DNA of 64,000 bases, taken from the NCBI GenBank assembly GCA_022376515.1, contig WTXI01000066.1, positions 1 to 64,000 on the forward strand. The letters run 5' to 3'. The stretch comes from Lactifluus volemus (lineage: Eukaryota; Basidiomycota; Agaricomycetes; Russulales; Russulaceae). The notes below the pieces were generated by a model that was not told the DNA's origin, did not search any database, and saw nothing but the letters and a program-made list of their open reading frames with translations. How positions within the stretch are numbered: the stretch's first letter is position 1; each line of letters starts with the position of its first letter. Both the position numbers and the translations under genes were made by a program. Below are positions 11,303-21,609 of this stretch, one piece after another.

Positions 11303-12877
11303 ATGAAAATACCTGGATGCTGCTCTACCATAATCTATCCTCCCCTCATTAGAAGGCTCGGCCGATGTAAGCACCAAATCATGATCTTTGTATCCCTGAT
11401 CTGTTCACAAACTTGCGAATTAACAGGGCTCAACCGTGACAGCAATAGACAGCACTCACCTATCCATATCCTAAACGACGACGTGCTTCTCCATATATTT
11501 CATCTCTATCAGCTGTCAGAACTGGACGAATATGAAGATAGAACTGGGATGCGCATAGTTGCTTGGCACCGCCGATGTTGGTGGTACAAACTGGCACACG
11601 TTTGTCAACTGTGGCGAAATCTTATTCTTGAATCACCATCCCGACTCGACCTTCATCTCTACTGCACAAATGGTGTGCCCGTAGCGGACATGCTCGCACA
11701 TTCACCACCTCTACCACTCGTCATCTATTATCATAGTGGTCGGGAGATAACAGCAGAAGATGAATCGGGTATACTTCTCGCACTTTCGCACCGTGATCGC
11801 GTCCGTCACATATACTTTTCGGTGCTCCCAAATATGGGCAAGTTCGTCTCAGTTATGGATGATCAATTCCCAATCCTGGAGCGCATGTATATCCATTCTC
11901 GGACCGAAGTGGTCCTGCCTGCAACGTTTCAAGCCCCCAATCTATGCCATCTCAGACTATGGACGGCTTCCATTCCAATCGGGTCGCCCTTACTTACCAC
12001 TAGTACAGCCGCCGGACTCGTCACTCTCGTGCTTGAAGATATCCCGGCATCCGCCTATTTCTCTCCGAGTTATATTCTTACCCAGCTTTCGCTCATGTCC
12101 CAGCTGGAGAGGATGGGAATTGCATTTAAATTCGCTCTTCCCAACTGTGATGTTGAAACCCAGTTCCGCCAGACCCCGAGCATTGCTCCAATCACACTTC
12201 CTAACCTACGCCGGTTCCTGTTCAAAGGTACGGCCACATATTTGGATGGTCTTATTGCTCGGATCAGTGCCCCTTCCCTCAGCACCTTTAATGTCGGTCT
12301 TTTTAATCAGCCCTCCTTCGCTGTTCCATGCCTGTTGCAGTTCATACAAACATCCCAGAGCCTCAAATTTACCTCTGTCCAGGTAACTCTCCGTGCGCTC
12401 GACATTTCGTTACATGTGGTCACTCCGGGATTGGATACCTTGACGTTGCGGATCAGGTGCGGAGAATTCGACTGGCAGATCGCCTCTGCAGTGGAATTCT
12501 TTGGTACACTTTCGCCCGTACTTTCTATTGTCGAACACGTCACATTCAGCTACGAAGAGCAGAAACAATCATCGGAATGGCACAACTATATCGACCGAAG
12601 ACAGTGGCGTGAATTCCTTAGGTTGTTCACCAGTGCGAAGACCATTCGTGTACAAGATAATCTGGTCGGCAAAATCTTCGGTTCCTTTCCTTCTGATGAT
12701 GGAGAGTCACCACTGGAGCTCCTTCCTAACCTTGAGGAGGTCGGATATTGTGGAGGAAGTGATACTCGGGACGCATTCACGGGATTCCTGGATGAACGAC
12801 AAGCAGCAGACCATCCCGTCGGCCTGTGCTTGGTGGATCGTTTGATGTTCGATGAGCCTAGGATTCATTACGTGTGA
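11303..12877 (+). CDS. F-box-like protein, array copy 4
   Basis: Predicted join of 11303-11366 and 11427-12877, giving 504 residues. The start codon chosen gives MKIPGCCSTIIYPPLIRR, aligned with the first exon of the other class I copies; the open frame extends upstream but there into the promoter region. The 60 nt intron (GTAAGC to ACAG) keeps frame, and its removal joins the codons at R-W-L-N. The F-box region reads HILNDDVLLHIFHLYQL, WWYKLAHVCQLWR and SPSRLDLHLYCTNGVPVAD. The body ends with the conserved PLELLPNLEEVGY and RLMFDEP. The nearest relative is the copy at 25,412. The likely role is a ubiquitin-ligase adaptor by family only. Downstream is another MFS fragment. Confidence 0.82.
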   Translation: MKIPGCCSTIIYPPLIRRLGRCKHQIMIFVSLICSQTCELTGLNRDSNRQHSPIHILNDDVLLHIFHLYQLSELDEYEDRTGMRIVAWHRRCWWYKLAHVCQLWRNLILESPSRLDLHLYCTNGVPVADMLAHSPPLPLVIYYHSGREITAEDESGILLALSHRDRVRHIYFSVLPNMGKFVSVMDDQFPILERMYIHSRTEVVLPATFQAPNLCHLRLWTASIPIGSPLLTTSTAAGLVTLVLEDIPASAYFSPSYILTQLSLMSQLERMGIAFKFALPNCDVETQFRQTPSIAPITLPNLRRFLFKGTATYLDGLIARISAPSLSTFNVGLFNQPSFAVPCLLQFIQTSQSLKFTSVQVTLRALDISLHVVTPGLDTLTLRIRCGEFDWQIASAVEFFGTLSPVLSIVEHVTFSYEEQKQSSEWHNYIDRRQWREFLRLFTSAKTIRVQDNLVGKIFGSFPSDDGESPLELLPNLEEVGYCGGSDTRDAFTGFLDERQAADHPVGLCLVDRLMFDEPRIHYV

Positions 12878-13305
12878 CCGCTGCGACAACTTGAATGGAG
12901 CTAATTGGTGGATCAAAGTACGTCTCAACACAACTCTACATGTCTCACGCTCACGCTCACATTTATTCTTGGTCAACATAGGCGTATGCATCTTAGCGAA
13001 TATCACGTGCCCTTCCTCAGATTTTCTAAATATAACTTGTTTCTCCCCGCATTCCTTGATAACTGCACAAATCATTCATACATGGCCATTGCTATTCGCG
13101 CTTCGATCACGGTGTCATCTCCTTGCGACGTAATTACGTACACTCTACGACTGTTATGCCTACCAGCTTCGCCATCACCCTCCTTTGATCATGGACGGAT
13201 CTAGCGATTCCAACTTTCTTACCGTAGTTCTTGTTCTCCTGCTGACTCTGATGTGCCAGCTCATAAACTCTATTCCTAGTACGCAAAGTCTCCCCATCTC
13301 GGCCC

Positions 13306-13338
<33 letters not shown>

Positions 13339-13659
13339 GGCCACCTGAACGCGGCACTGAGCCTGAGGACTCGGAACCCTATATTTATCAGCGGACTGAT
13401 GCCCTATGTTGATGCGTATGTGCCGCGGACTGCCTAGTGGCGCTGGCGCAGCCAGTGGTGACTCGGAGTTGGCATTTTAAAGTCGATTCTAGGTTCCGAG
13501 TCCTTATGAGACTGATTATTCGTCCCCGCGGAGTCTGTGACTTCAGCAGAGTCGTAGGGGATGTGCACCAGCAGCTCATTGAAAATCTGAGACAAGAGTA
13601 TCCAATTCTTTCTTCTTTACAACTCGACTGATATAATAGAAGGTCGAAATTACATCGTG
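12878..13659. repeat. Array 3' flank, unit 4
   Basis: The conserved F-box downstream flank with a (TAG)10 tract, followed by the post-stop region of the MFS fragment on the other strand. No coding sequence is supported. Confidence 0.5.
13309..13338. repeat. (TAG)10 microsatellite
   Basis: Ten perfect TAG units at the same place as the (TAG)8 of unit 2. Confidence 0.9.
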
Positions 13660-14291
13660 ACCTATCTTAGCTACCACACACAGCGGCGAGCAGTACAATA
13701 TACGTGACATACCCACCCAAGATATCGATCTTGACTGTAAGGGCGAAAAGTGACAGCAGTAGCGAGTTCCACTGTTCCTTGGATTGAGACCACCGTCTGC
13801 GCGAGACCATTCGTCGCACCAAGTGATCGCTTGTTGGGAACAGCAGCGCATACGCACATGAATACTGAACCTTATAATTTACAGAGAGCTCTTTCAGTAT
13901 GGAGCATAGATAGAAAATAGGTGAACATACCGAAGCCCATGTAGCCACTGACCCGAGCTACAACATGATAAGCACCCATAATGCCCTTACGCTGCTACCG
14001 GAGCGTAGGGTCAAGCTCTCAAAGGGAGACATGAGATAAATTGGGACGGATGCGATGATACTTGTGGTGAAGACGCGCAGCGGACCGAAACGGCCAACGA
14101 TGTGCGGGAAGGCGAGAATTCCATTCAGAGGCCACATATCCGGCCATCCACAGACAGATGGATACTGGACTCATACCAAGTTTTCCGAACTCGACTGATG
14201 TCAACCAAATGATGGCGAGAACTTGAAGGGTCGTGGCGGTCATTTTGAGGAGGCCAATCTTGCCGTAGTTCGCAATTGTCCTTATTCGTGG
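13660..14291 (-). pseudogene. MFS transporter 3' fragment, unit 4
   Basis: The reverse strand carries exon 7 (the APNKRSLGATNGLAQTVV region) and part of exon 6 of the MFS gene with frame breaks and no N-terminal half. It ends at the same boundary as other units (attgtccttattcgtgg), but here a 453 bp insertion separates it from the F-box upstream flank. Confidence 0.7.
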
Positions 14292-14744
14292 TGTCGAAAA
14301 CGAGAGTGAAGACGCGGCAAATGAACACGCGCGCGGGAGCGGAATGAGCGGGAGGGGCAGCGCAGAGCAAAAAGAATGTGGGACGCGTCGTTGATCCCCC
14401 AGTCTCGTATTTTGGTATTTATCTAGTCTAGTGTGTGTGCTACGGACTGAATGGATTTAGTGCCAAGACGGCCGCTCGATCTTAGTGTGCACGAGGCGGG
14501 GCATTGCCATGTGCTCGGGTGAACTAACTATGCTAAGGTAAAAGGGAATTTGTCTGTAGAAAGTGAATGGTATCGTAATGGGCGGCTGTGGGCGCCCGCC
14601 CCCAACGAGGAGCAGGCGTTGTCCACGCCGGCGGGCCCTCAGGGAGCCGCGGGCGTTGGCAATCCCGTCTCAGGGTCCCAGCGCACGCTGCACGCCGTTC
14701 TCGGCTGTCAGCCCCTCTTCGTGCCCGATTCGATTTCCCCAACA
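14292..14744. mobile_element. 453 bp insertion with 8 bp target duplication
   Basis: The MFS/F-box junction that is continuous in units 2, 5 and 8 is interrupted here. The octamer attcgtgg occurs at 14,284-14,291 and again at 14,745-14,752, flanking 453 bp that begin TGTCG and end CCAACA. There are no clear terminal inverted repeats and no poly(A). The TG...CA ends suggest a solo LTR, while the 8 bp duplication suggests a hAT-type element. I cannot decide between them. Confidence 0.55.
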
Positions 14745-14786
14745 ATTCGTGGCGCTTTGGGTGGTATCTGTTCGTGACGTGGTGTT

Positions 14787-14800
14787 GGACGCCGGCGTCC
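14787..14800. promoter_or_regulatory. Upstream dyad of F-box gene 5
   Basis: GGACGCCGGCGTCC, a perfect palindrome ending 122 bp before the ATG at 14922. Confidence 0.4.
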
Positions 14801-14921
14801 AATTTGGACATAGGTCAGCGCCCAAGGATGCCGCCACCGCCAAGAGAATGCGTCCAAGAGGTTTACACATCACTACACGCTCTCGTCAATCGCACCCACG
14901 CTATTAATCACCTCTCTGAAA

Positions 14922-16498
14922 ATGCTTGGTTGCTGCTCTACCATAATTCATGCTCCCCTCGTTAGAAGGCTCGGACGACGTCACGGTAACCACCTTCAAG
15001 TTCAAGTTGGTAAGTCGTTTCAAGTCATGCCAGTCATCTGTCACAAACTTACGAATTAGTAGGGATCAACAGCAATAGGCGACACTCACCTATCCACATA
15101 CTCAACGATGATGTGCTTCTCCATATATTTCATCTCTATCGGCTGGCACAACTGGACAAATTTGACACTAGTTCTTGGACGGTCATTCCTTGGCGCCGCC
15201 AATGCTGGTGGAACAAACTGGTACACGTTTGTCGACTGTGGCGAAATATTATTCTTGAATCACCATCCCGGCTCGACCTTCAACTCCTCTGCACCAAAGG
15301 TGTGCCTGTAGCGAACATGCTCGCACATTCACCACCTCTACCACTCATCATCTTTTATAACACTCGGCATGACAACATGACAGCAGACGATGAATCGGGT
15401 ATATTGCTCGCACTTTCGCACCGTGATCGTGTGCGTCACATTTACTTTTGGATGGCAGATGTGGGGAAGTTCGTCACTGTTATGGATGAACAATTCCCAA
15501 TTCTGGAACGCCTGTATATATTTTCTCCGGCTGAAACGGTCTTTCCTGTAACTTTTCAAGCTCCCAATCTACGCCGTCTCATGATATGGAAGGCTTCCAT
15601 TCCAATCGAGTCACCCTTACTTATCACCTCTGCCGCGGGACTCGTCTCTCTCGAGCTTCACGATATCCCGCCATCCGGCTATTTCCCACCAAGCTATTTA
15701 CTTACCCGACTTTCGCTAATGCTCCAGCTGGAGAATCTTTCCATTTCACTTGGATCCCCCATTCCCAACCTTGATGTTGAAAGCCAGTTGCACCACACCC
15801 CGGATATGACCACACTTCCTAACCTACGCAGGTTCACGTTCACTGGCGTGCGCGTCTATTTGGAGAGCCTTGTTGCTTGGATCAGTACCCCTTCCCTCAG
15901 CACCTTTCATGTCTGTTTTCATAATCAGTCCCCCTTTACTGCTCCACGCCTCTTTCAGTTCATACAAACATCTGAGAACCTCAGATTTAGCGCTGTCCAG
16001 GTAACGTTCGATCAGAACGACGTTTCATTACTTGGGGTCACTCGGGAGCGGGGCACTCCCTGGACTTTGCGGATCTGGTGCACCTATCGCTATCTCGACT
16101 CGCAGGTTGCGTTTGCGGTGCAACTTTTCGATACACCTTCACCCCTACTTTCTCTTGTCGAGAGAGTCTCATTCAGCTGCAAAGAGCACAATCTATTATC
16201 ACAACGGCACAACGATGTCGACCGAAGACAGTGGCGTGAGATTCTTAGGCCATTCACCAACGCGAAGACTATTCTTGTGCAAGGTGATCTCATCAACAAA
16301 ATCTTCCGTTCCTTGCCCTCTGATGATGGAGAGCCACCACTGGAGCTCCTTCCTAACCTTGAGGAGGTTGGATATTCTGGAGACAGCAATGCTTGGGACT
16401 CATTTACCACATTTCTCAATGAACGGCAAGTAGCAGGCCATCCCATCAGCCTGCGCTTGGTGGATCGTTCGATGTTCGATGAGCCTAAATGGAGCTAA
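14922..16498 (+). CDS. F-box-like protein, array copy 5 (class II)
   Basis: Predicted join of 14922-15009 and 15063-16498, giving 507 residues, the same length as copy 3. The 53 nt intron (GTAAGT to TAG) is not a multiple of three, and removing it is needed to join the ATG-containing exon to the body frame. The F-box region reads HILNDDVLLHIFHLYRL, then WNKLVHVCRLWR and SPSRLDLQLLCTKGVPVAN. The body has the class II loop QNDVSLLG and ends RSMFDEPKWS. The C-terminus is a few residues shorter than in copy 3 because the stop lies inside the usual post-gene sequence. Function is inferred from the family only. Confidence 0.82.
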
Positions 16499-17549
16499 TT
16501 GGTGGATTGAGGTACGTCTCGACACAACTATCCATATCTTAGTCATGCTCACACTCGCATCTATACTCCTGTTCATGACGACCGCCAGGATCCTAGAGGT
16601 CGCGACAAAGCGATTCAACTAGCTTATCTTACTAGTATTCAACATAGGCTTATGCATTCTTCATGACTACTTCGTACCCTTCCTCAGATTTTCTAAGTAT
16701 AATTTGTCTCTCCGTACATGTTGGCCGCGTTTCGAGCACGGATATATTTACGTACATATCTACGACTGTTATGCTCACTGCAAGCTATACCAAGCCTTGT
16801 ATCGTACTGAGTCAACTGACCACGGAGATCCGGCTGGTGACAGTTTCTCGAATCTAGCCCGATGTTTAATGAAGTTTAAGTGGTTTTAAGGACGTTTAAG
16901 TGCTGTTCAAGTTATTTCGACTTTTCCTGGTGCATAATAATCAGAAATCCCATCAAGACTCAACAGGCCAAGTAGAAGATAAATCCTTGGATAAAACGAA
17001 GCAGGACGTGGGAGCGCTACAAACAATTGCGCAGTAGATATATACATATCAACTATATTATGATTTGATTTGTGGTACGTAGTACTACGGGGTAGCGGGG
17101 ATCACTGCTAGACAGCAAAGTCTCCCCATCTCGGCCCAACAAGTAGTAGTAGTAGGGGCGATGGATAGAGCTCAGGCCACCTGAACGCGGCACTGATCCT
17201 GAGGATTCGGAACCCTATATTTATCAGCGGACTGATGCCCTACGTTGATGCATATGTGCGGCGGACTGCCTAGTGGCGCTGGCGCAGCCAGCGGTGACTC
17301 AGAGTTAGCATTTTCAAGTCGATTCTAGCTTCCGAGTCCTTATGAGACTGATTATTCGTTCCCGCGGAGTCTGTGATCTCAGCAGAGTCGTAGGGGATGG
17401 GCACCAGCAACTCTTGAAAATCCGAGACAAGAGTATTCAATTCGTCTTTGCATTGTACAACTCGACTGAGATAATACAAGGTCGAAATTACATCGTGACC
17501 TATCTTTTCAAGATATTCAATCCACCTTTGCACCTATTTCCATGTGGTC
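16499..17549. repeat. 3' flank with deleted module M, unit 5
   Basis: The F-box downstream flank, then about 16,790-17,080 the same internally deleted module M found after copy 3, then a short (TAG)4 tract at 17,144-17,155 and the post-stop part of the MFS fragment. Units 3 and 5 share the same module M deletion, which argues that one was copied from the other. Confidence 0.5.
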
Positions 17550-18207
17550 CTGGAAGCTGTACGGCAACGCACAAGCTACCACACACAGCGGCGAGCAGTA
17601 CAATATACGTGACATACCTACCCAAGATATCGATCTTGACTGTAAGGGCGAAAAGTGACGCAGCAGCAGCGGGTCCCACTGTTCTTTGGATTGAGACCAC
17701 CGTCTGTGCGAGACCATTCGTCGCAGCAAGAGATCGCTTGTTGGGAGCAGCAGCGCATACGTACCTGAGTACTGAACCTTATAATATACAGAGCTCTTTC
17801 AGTATGGCGCATAGATAGAAAATTGGTGAACATACCGAAGCCCATGTAGACACTGACCCGAGCTGCAGCATGATAAGCACCCATAATGCCCTTACGCCGC
17901 TACCGGAGCGTAGCGTCAAGCTCTCGCCAGTAAAGGGAACATGAGATAAATTGGGACGGATGCGATGATACTTGTGGTGAAGACGGGCAGCGGACCGAAA
18001 CGCCTAACGATGTGCGGGAAGGCGATATATTGAAGAATTCCATTCAGAGTCCCACTGCATATCCGGCCATCCACAGACCGATGGATACGGGACTCATACC
18101 GAGTCCGCCCAACTCGACTGATGTCAAATGAGGGGGAGAACTTGAAGGGTCGTGGCGGTCATTTCGAGGAGGCCAATCTTGCCGTAGTTTGCAATTGTCC
18201 TTATTCG
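17550..18207 (-). pseudogene. MFS transporter 3' fragment, unit 5
   Basis: The reverse strand matches MFS exon 7 (QTVVSIQ-like, ILGRYVTYIVLLAAVCG) and the 3' part of exon 6. Exon 7 is comparatively well preserved, but there is no start region, and homology ends at the common junction near 18,207 (attgtccttattcgtgg joined to cgctttgggtggtatctg). It is non-functional as a transporter. Confidence 0.72.
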
Positions 18208-18301
18208 TGGCGCTTTGGGTGGTATCTGTTCATGACGTGGCGTTGGTGGATGGCGCTCGAAGTAATTGAAATTTGGTAAGGTATGAGGCGACGACGCGGG
18301 T

Positions 18302-18315
18302 GGACGCCGGCGTCC
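18302..18315. promoter_or_regulatory. Upstream dyad of F-box gene 6
   Basis: GGACGCCGGCGTCC, a perfect palindrome ending 119 bp before the ATG at 18434. Confidence 0.4.
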
Positions 18316-18433
18316 AATTCTGGACATAGGTCAGCGCCCAAGGACGCCGCCACCGCCAAGGGAATGCGTCCAAGAGGCCTACACATCACTACACGCTCTC
18401 GTCAATCGCACCCACGTTATTACTCACCTCTCA

Positions 18434-20014
18434 ATGCTTGGTTGCTGTTCTACCATAATTTATGCTCCCCTCGCTAGAAGGTTCGGACGACGTTACGCTA
18501 ACCACCCTCAAGTTCAAGTTGGTAAGTCGTTTCAAGTCATGGTCCCTGCCAGTCATCTGTCACAAACTTACGAATTAGTAGGGATCAACAGCGATAGGCG
18601 ACACTCACCTATCCATATACTCAACGATGACGTGCTTCTCCGTATATTTCATCTCTATTGGCTGGCAGAACCGGACGAATTCGCCACTATATTTGGGATG
18701 GTCATTCCTTGGCGCCGCCAATGTTGGTGGTACAAACTGGTACACGTTTGTCGACAATGGCGAAATCTTATTCTTGAATCACCATCCCGGCTCGACCTTC
18801 ATCTCTACTGCACCAATGGTGTGCCTGTAGCGGACATGCTCGCACATTCACCACCTCTACCACTCACCATCTGTTATGACACCCGACGGGAGCTAACAGC
18901 AGAAGATGAATCGGGTATATTGCTCGCACTTTCGCACCGTGATCGCGTGCGTCACATTTACTTTCGGATGACAAATGTGGGGAAGTTCGTCACAGTTATG
19001 GATGATCAATTCCCAATTCTGGAACGCATGTATATCGAAACTCAGACCGAATTTGTCCTTCCTTTCATGTTTCAAGCCCCAAATCTACACCGTCTCATGA
19101 TATGGAAGGCTTCCATTCCAATCGAGTCACCCTTACTTATCACCTCTGCCGCGGGACTCGTTGCTCTCGAGCTTTACGATATCCCAACATCCGGCTATTT
19201 CCCACCGAGCTATTTACTTACCCGACTTTCGCTAATGCTCCAGCTGGAGATTCTGACCATTTCATTTGGATCCCCCATTCCCAACCTTGATGTTGAAAGG
19301 CAGTTGCACCACACCCCGGATATGACCACACTTCCTAACCTACGCAGGTTCACGTTCTACTCGCATGGCGTGAGCGTCTATTTGGAGAGCCTTGTTGCTC
19401 GGATCAGTGCCCCTTCCCTCAGCACCTTTCGTGTCTGGTTTTCTAATCAGTCCCCCTTTACTGCTCCACGCCTCTTTCAGTTCATACAAGCATCCGAGAA
19501 CCTCAGATTTAGCACTGTCCAGGTAACATTCGGTCAGAACGACGTTTCATTACATGGGGTCACTCGGGAGTGGGACACTCCCTGGAGTTTGCGGATCTGG
19601 TGCAGCTATCTCGACTCGCCGGTTGCGTTTGCGGTGCAACTTTTCGATACACCTTCACCCCTACTTTCTCTTGTCGAGAAAGCCATATTCAGCTGCACCG
19701 AGCACAATCCATCATCACAACGGCACAACGATGTCGACCGAAGACAGTGGCGTGAGATTCTTAGGCCATTCACCAACGCGAAGACTATTCTTGTGCAAGG
19801 TGATCTCATCAACAAAATCTTCCGTTCCTTGCCCTCTGATGATGGAGAGCCACCACTGGAGCTCCTTCCTAACCTTGAGGAGGTTGGATATTCTGGAGAC
19901 AGCAATTCTTGGGACTCATTTACCACATTTCTCAATGAATGGCAAGTAGCAGGCCATCCCGTCAGCCTGCGCTTGGTGGATCGTTCGATGTTTGATATAC
20001 CTGTGGATCAGTAG
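18434..20014 (+). CDS. F-box-like protein, array copy 6 (class II)
   Basis: Predicted join of 18434-18521 and 18582-20014, giving 506 residues. The first exon encodes MLGCCSTIIYAPLARR plus a short extension ending QVQV. The intron is 60 nt with a GTAAGT donor. The F-box region reads HILNDDVLLRIFHLYWL, then WWYKLVHVCRQWR and SPSRLDLHLYCTNGVPVAD. The class II loop QNDVSLHG is present. The end is altered: RSMFDIPVDQ in place of RSMFDEPKG-type endings. Two to three extra residues (the YSHGVSVY stretch) relative to copies 3 and 5 are shared with copy 9. An SCF adaptor role is inferred from the family. Confidence 0.82.
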   Translation: MLGCCSTIIYAPLARRFGRRYANHPQVQVGKSFQVMVPASHLSQTYELVGINSDRRHSPIHILNDDVLLRIFHLYWLAEPDEFATIFGMVIPWRRQCWWYKLVHVCRQWRNLILESPSRLDLHLYCTNGVPVADMLAHSPPLPLTICYDTRRELTAEDESGILLALSHRDRVRHIYFRMTNVGKFVTVMDDQFPILERMYIETQTEFVLPFMFQAPNLHRLMIWKASIPIESPLLITSAAGLVALELYDIPTSGYFPPSYLLTRLSLMLQLEILTISFGSPIPNLDVERQLHHTPDMTTLPNLRRFTFYSHGVSVYLESLVARISAPSLSTFRVWFSNQSPFTAPRLFQFIQASENLRFSTVQVTFGQNDVSLHGVTREWDTPWSLRIWCSYLDSPVAFAVQLFDTPSPLLSLVEKAIFSCTEHNPSSQRHNDVDRRQWREILRPFTNAKTILVQGDLINKIFRSLPSDDGEPPLELLPNLEEVGYSGDSNSWDSFTTFLNEWQVAGHPVSLRLVDRSMFDIPVDQ

Positions 20015-20214
20015 CGTGTGGACGCTGGAGAAATGGAGCTAATTGGTGGATCGAAGTACGTCTCGACACAGCTATCCATATCTTCCTGTTCATGACGACC
20101 GCCAGGATCCTAGTCATTGACGAGGTCGCAACACCCAACTAGCTTATCTTACTAGTTAGTATTCAACATAGGCTTATGCATTCTTCATGGCTACTTGTAC
20201 CCTTCCTCAGACTC

Positions 20215-21086
20215 TGAAAGCTTGCCCTCATTAGAAGCGAGATAAGATGTGAACTAGAGATAGGACCATCAGCGGATAAAGTAGCATGGGCGGAAGACCT
20301 GCCGACTTTGTCGTTAAGTTCTTTCAGAGGCTCATACAGCATGTCCTTGAACATCAAGTGATTTCATCATGTTCTCAAGAAAATTCTGCATCGACTCGTC
20401 TTCTCCCAGAAAGGCAGCTAGATCGTCGTTTGGATCTTCTGATGCGTCGCCCTACAAGACGACGGTTTGCGGCGTTAAGTCTCGTCATGATATTAACTAG
20501 CAACTGACCGGCGGACCCGTATCGCTCAGGTGTAGGCGCTCCATCGCCGCTTTGACGCGTGTCTGAAATGGATCTCCAAAGTCCTCGGCCGTGCAAAGTC
20601 TGTCTCCAGCCAAATCAGACAAGCCTCTGGCTGCCTGCCAGTGCTCGACAACAGAAGGTGACTTTTGGGGATCCGTTTCTTCCCCAGACTTTGAACCACT
20701 TGCACTTGGACCGCCTGAGGAGCCTGACAGGTCCAGGGCTGTCGCCAACCGGCGCAAAGTATCCTCTATTTGGCGCGCCAACTCATTCGCAAATTCCGCA
20801 GCTTCGTCATCTGATTCCGTGGAAGAGTCGGGTGGGCCGGGTGCGGCGGATGGAGCAGTAGACATCATCAGCGGGGAGGTTGTCGCATGTTGAGGTGTAG
20901 GTTTCGCGGAGGGTTTCTTTGCAAAGTCATCGAGTACATCTGTAGACGAGTACGCGCCGTTCTAAGGATCACCCAGGAGCTCAGTACTACGGTATTGGAG
21001 TCCGCACCATCGAGCTCATCAATGTCAAAATCATCATCCACACTGACGGGACGCTTTCCCTTATCTTTGCTCGTTGATGATGCCAT
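20215..21086 (-). pseudogene. PEX19: PEX19 peroxin relic, C-terminus missing
   Basis: PEX19 is the farnesylated chaperone and receptor that delivers peroxisomal membrane proteins via PEX3. The predicted first exon is 21086-21008 (MASSTSKDKGKRPVSVDDDF), followed by a 68 nt intron. Exon 2 is 20939-20509, beginning DVLDDFAKKPSAKP and containing a stretch resembling PEX19 central helices (EHWQAARGLSDLAG, DPFQTRVKAAMERL). After a 57 nt intron, exon 3 starts at 20451 and holds QNFLENMMKSL followed by KDMLYEPLKELNDK, the signature before the cargo-binding helices. One extra base near 20,353 puts those two halves in different frames. Homology to PEX19 ends after ELNDK, where array 3' flank begins near 20,215, so the C-terminal third and the CaaX box are absent. 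A functional copy must lie elsewhere. Confidence 0.78.
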
Positions 21087-21268
21087 GACCGATGTCTGAA
21101 AAAGGATGAACAAAGGGGTTGTTGACACGTGAATTCGCTCTTTCGAGTCACGCCATGTCTACAGCTAATTCTACCTCCTAATCTCGGTGGTCCTCCACCT
21201 GATATCGCTTCTCTCGAGTCGATCAATTCAAGGTAGACCTAGCTCATTGAGTCGATACAAACCCCAGC

Positions 21269-21528
21269 ATGGCAGCTCGAAGCCTTCCTCCCACCACCGC
21301 CGTGGCCCCAGAATTGCTCGTGAAATATGCCATCGTGATGGCGCAGACACACGACCTCTCCCGCATCCTCGCATCACCCAGCACACTCGCCAGTACCGCG
21401 CTACATCCCCGCGTGCCACTATCCGACGCGTCTCTCGACAGCTCGCTCATCCCGCTTCTACGTAATCAACAGACCACGGACGTGCTCCGGGCCGAGTCCG
21501 CCTCGGTGAAGCGACTCTAGCATCGTAC
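21269..21528 (+). pseudogene. Disrupted gene of unknown function, 5' part
   Basis: The frame starts at ATG 21269, 183 bp from the divergent PEX19 start, and gives an 83-residue protein (MAARSLPPTTAVAPELLVKY...) ending at a TAG at 21,518-21,520. I do not recognise it. Just after, a 2.7 kb retroposon splits the locus. If the insertion is removed, another frame runs from the left side through IVLKLSEDPPPQLVL on the right side, which suggests the gene once continued and has also suffered a frameshift near 21,515. The divergent layout with PEX19 suggests both arrived as one block. Confidence 0.45.
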
Positions 21529-21544
21529 TCAAATTATCGGAGGA
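21529..21544. repeat. Left target-site duplication of retroposon
   Basis: The 16 bases tcaaattatcggagga are repeated exactly at 24,226-24,241, directly after the poly(A) tail. Confidence 0.9.
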
Positions 21545-21550
21545 GGGGGG

Positions 21551-21609
21551 ACCTTGAAACCAAACCACCACCATGGTTTGGCAATCCCTCGCTTCGGCGA
21601 GGGCAAGGT
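21551..21609 (+). ncRNA. Predicted three-way-junction RNA fold at retroposon 5' end
   Basis: Three perfect stems can form. ACCTTG (21,551-21,556) pairs with CAAGGT (21,604-21,609) to close the fold. CCAAACC (21,560-21,566) pairs with GGTTTGG (21,575-21,581). CCCTCGC (21,586-21,592) pairs with GCGAGGG (21,597-21,603) around a TTCG tetraloop. This is 20 base pairs in 59 nt. The strand order does not fit the HDV ribozyme, and hammerhead core bases are missing. It may be a promoter, packaging or translation element of the retroposon RNA. Confidence 0.4.

Noticed and set aside
14563..14907. Open frame crossing the 453 bp insertion and F-box upstream flank
   Set aside because: It spans the insertion boundary, so it is an accident of the join rather than a gene.
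20559..20893. Forward open frames over the PEX19 relic
   Set aside because: They are antisense shadows; the - strand carries the recognisable PEX19 sequence with matching introns.
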